A DNA stretch of 28,942 nucleotides from Candidatus Uhrbacteria bacterium (GTDB lineage: Bacteria; Patescibacteria; ABY1; SG8-24; GWF2-40-263): NCBI GenBank assembly GCA_016205975.1, contig JACQSK010000008.1, forward strand, positions 1 through 28,942, in the 5' to 3' direction. A model generated the notes under the pieces. That model saw nothing but the letters and a program-made list of their open reading frames with translations. It was not told the DNA's origin and did no database searches. The position numbers and the translations under genes are program-made. Of the stretch, positions 28,932 to 28,942 are shown piece after piece; position 1 is the first letter of the stretch, and each line of letters begins with the position of its first letter.

Positions 28932-28942
28932 TAAAAACCGCC

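Noticed and set aside
1..28942. Alternative genetic code (TGA as Gly)
   Set aside because: TGA ends several genes in ATGA/GTGA overlaps and at normal family lengths, for example the ATPase, pyrG and sod.
1..28942. CRISPR array, insertion sequence, prophage or replication origin
   Set aside because: No regularly spaced repeats, transposase or integrase motifs, terminal inverted repeats, phage genes or DnaA-box clusters were seen.

Overview
This is a GC-rich stretch of a bacterial chromosome, tightly packed with ordinary housekeeping genes. The gene families, small gene sizes, many ATGA overlaps and frequent absence of Shine-Dalgarno sites suggest a member of the Candidate Phyla Radiation (Patescibacteria), perhaps near the Parcubacteria/Uhrbacteria. 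Three things point there: a PaaX/Cas2-like regulator of the kind common in that group, a leucine-rich protein with 'vGGyLsLsg' units, and a secreted propeller protein ending in a 'DGKRHAFPNEKVFFTWY'-type module. This is inference from memory of the families; no search was run. TGA is used as an ordinary stop in several four-base overlaps, so the TGA=Gly code of Gracilibacteria/Absconditabacteria does not apply.

Layout. 1-4405 (minus): a chain of overlapping genes, P2-type cation ATPase > hypothetical > family 2 glycosyltransferase > leucine-rich protein cut by the window edge. 4406-5574 (minus): a PaaX-like repressor flanked by two copies of a 22-bp direct repeat, then a small lipoprotein. 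5609-5940 (plus): a promoter, tRNA-Lys(TTT), an unlisted 49-residue protein with eight cysteines, and a terminator. 5939-9842 (minus): a cell-wall operon, Nfu-like Fe-S protein > small membrane protein > mraY > ftsW > murG, with murG diverged in several signature motifs. 9914-10963 (minus): rpmA and, upstream of it, a SAM methyltransferase. 11020-11506: no convincing gene, but several strong hairpins and a possible decayed gene or structured RNA. 11506-13603 (minus): rplI > pyrG with a hairpin at the junction. 13699-14649 (plus): a coiled-coil protein of unknown function. 14664-15406 (minus): a DUF378 membrane protein and the peroxiredoxin bcp. 15550-16830 (plus): pgi, overlapping tail to tail with a lipoprotein gene. 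17395-17806 (plus): an RRM RNA-binding protein with a strong promoter and a folded leader. 17847-20737 (minus): an HAD-like protein and ftsH. 20878-28903 (minus): secreted BNR propeller protein > membrane-anchored propeller protein > ZIP metal transporter > Fe-type superoxide dismutase, then a short independent transcription unit, then an ABC exporter.

Themes. Peptidoglycan synthesis (mraY, ftsW, murG), translation (L9, L27, tRNA-Lys), central metabolism (pgi, pyrG), protein quality control (ftsH), and metal and oxidative-stress handling (P-type ATPase, ZIP, Fe-SOD, peroxiredoxin, Nfu, Cys-rich peptide). The best candidates for something undescribed are the repeat-flanked PaaX-like regulator beside the cation-ATPase operon, the tRNA-linked Cys-rich miniprotein, the exported-propeller/ZIP/SOD operon, and the short promoter-to-terminator unit at 22793-22988. 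I see no CRISPR array, insertion sequence, phage gene or replication origin.
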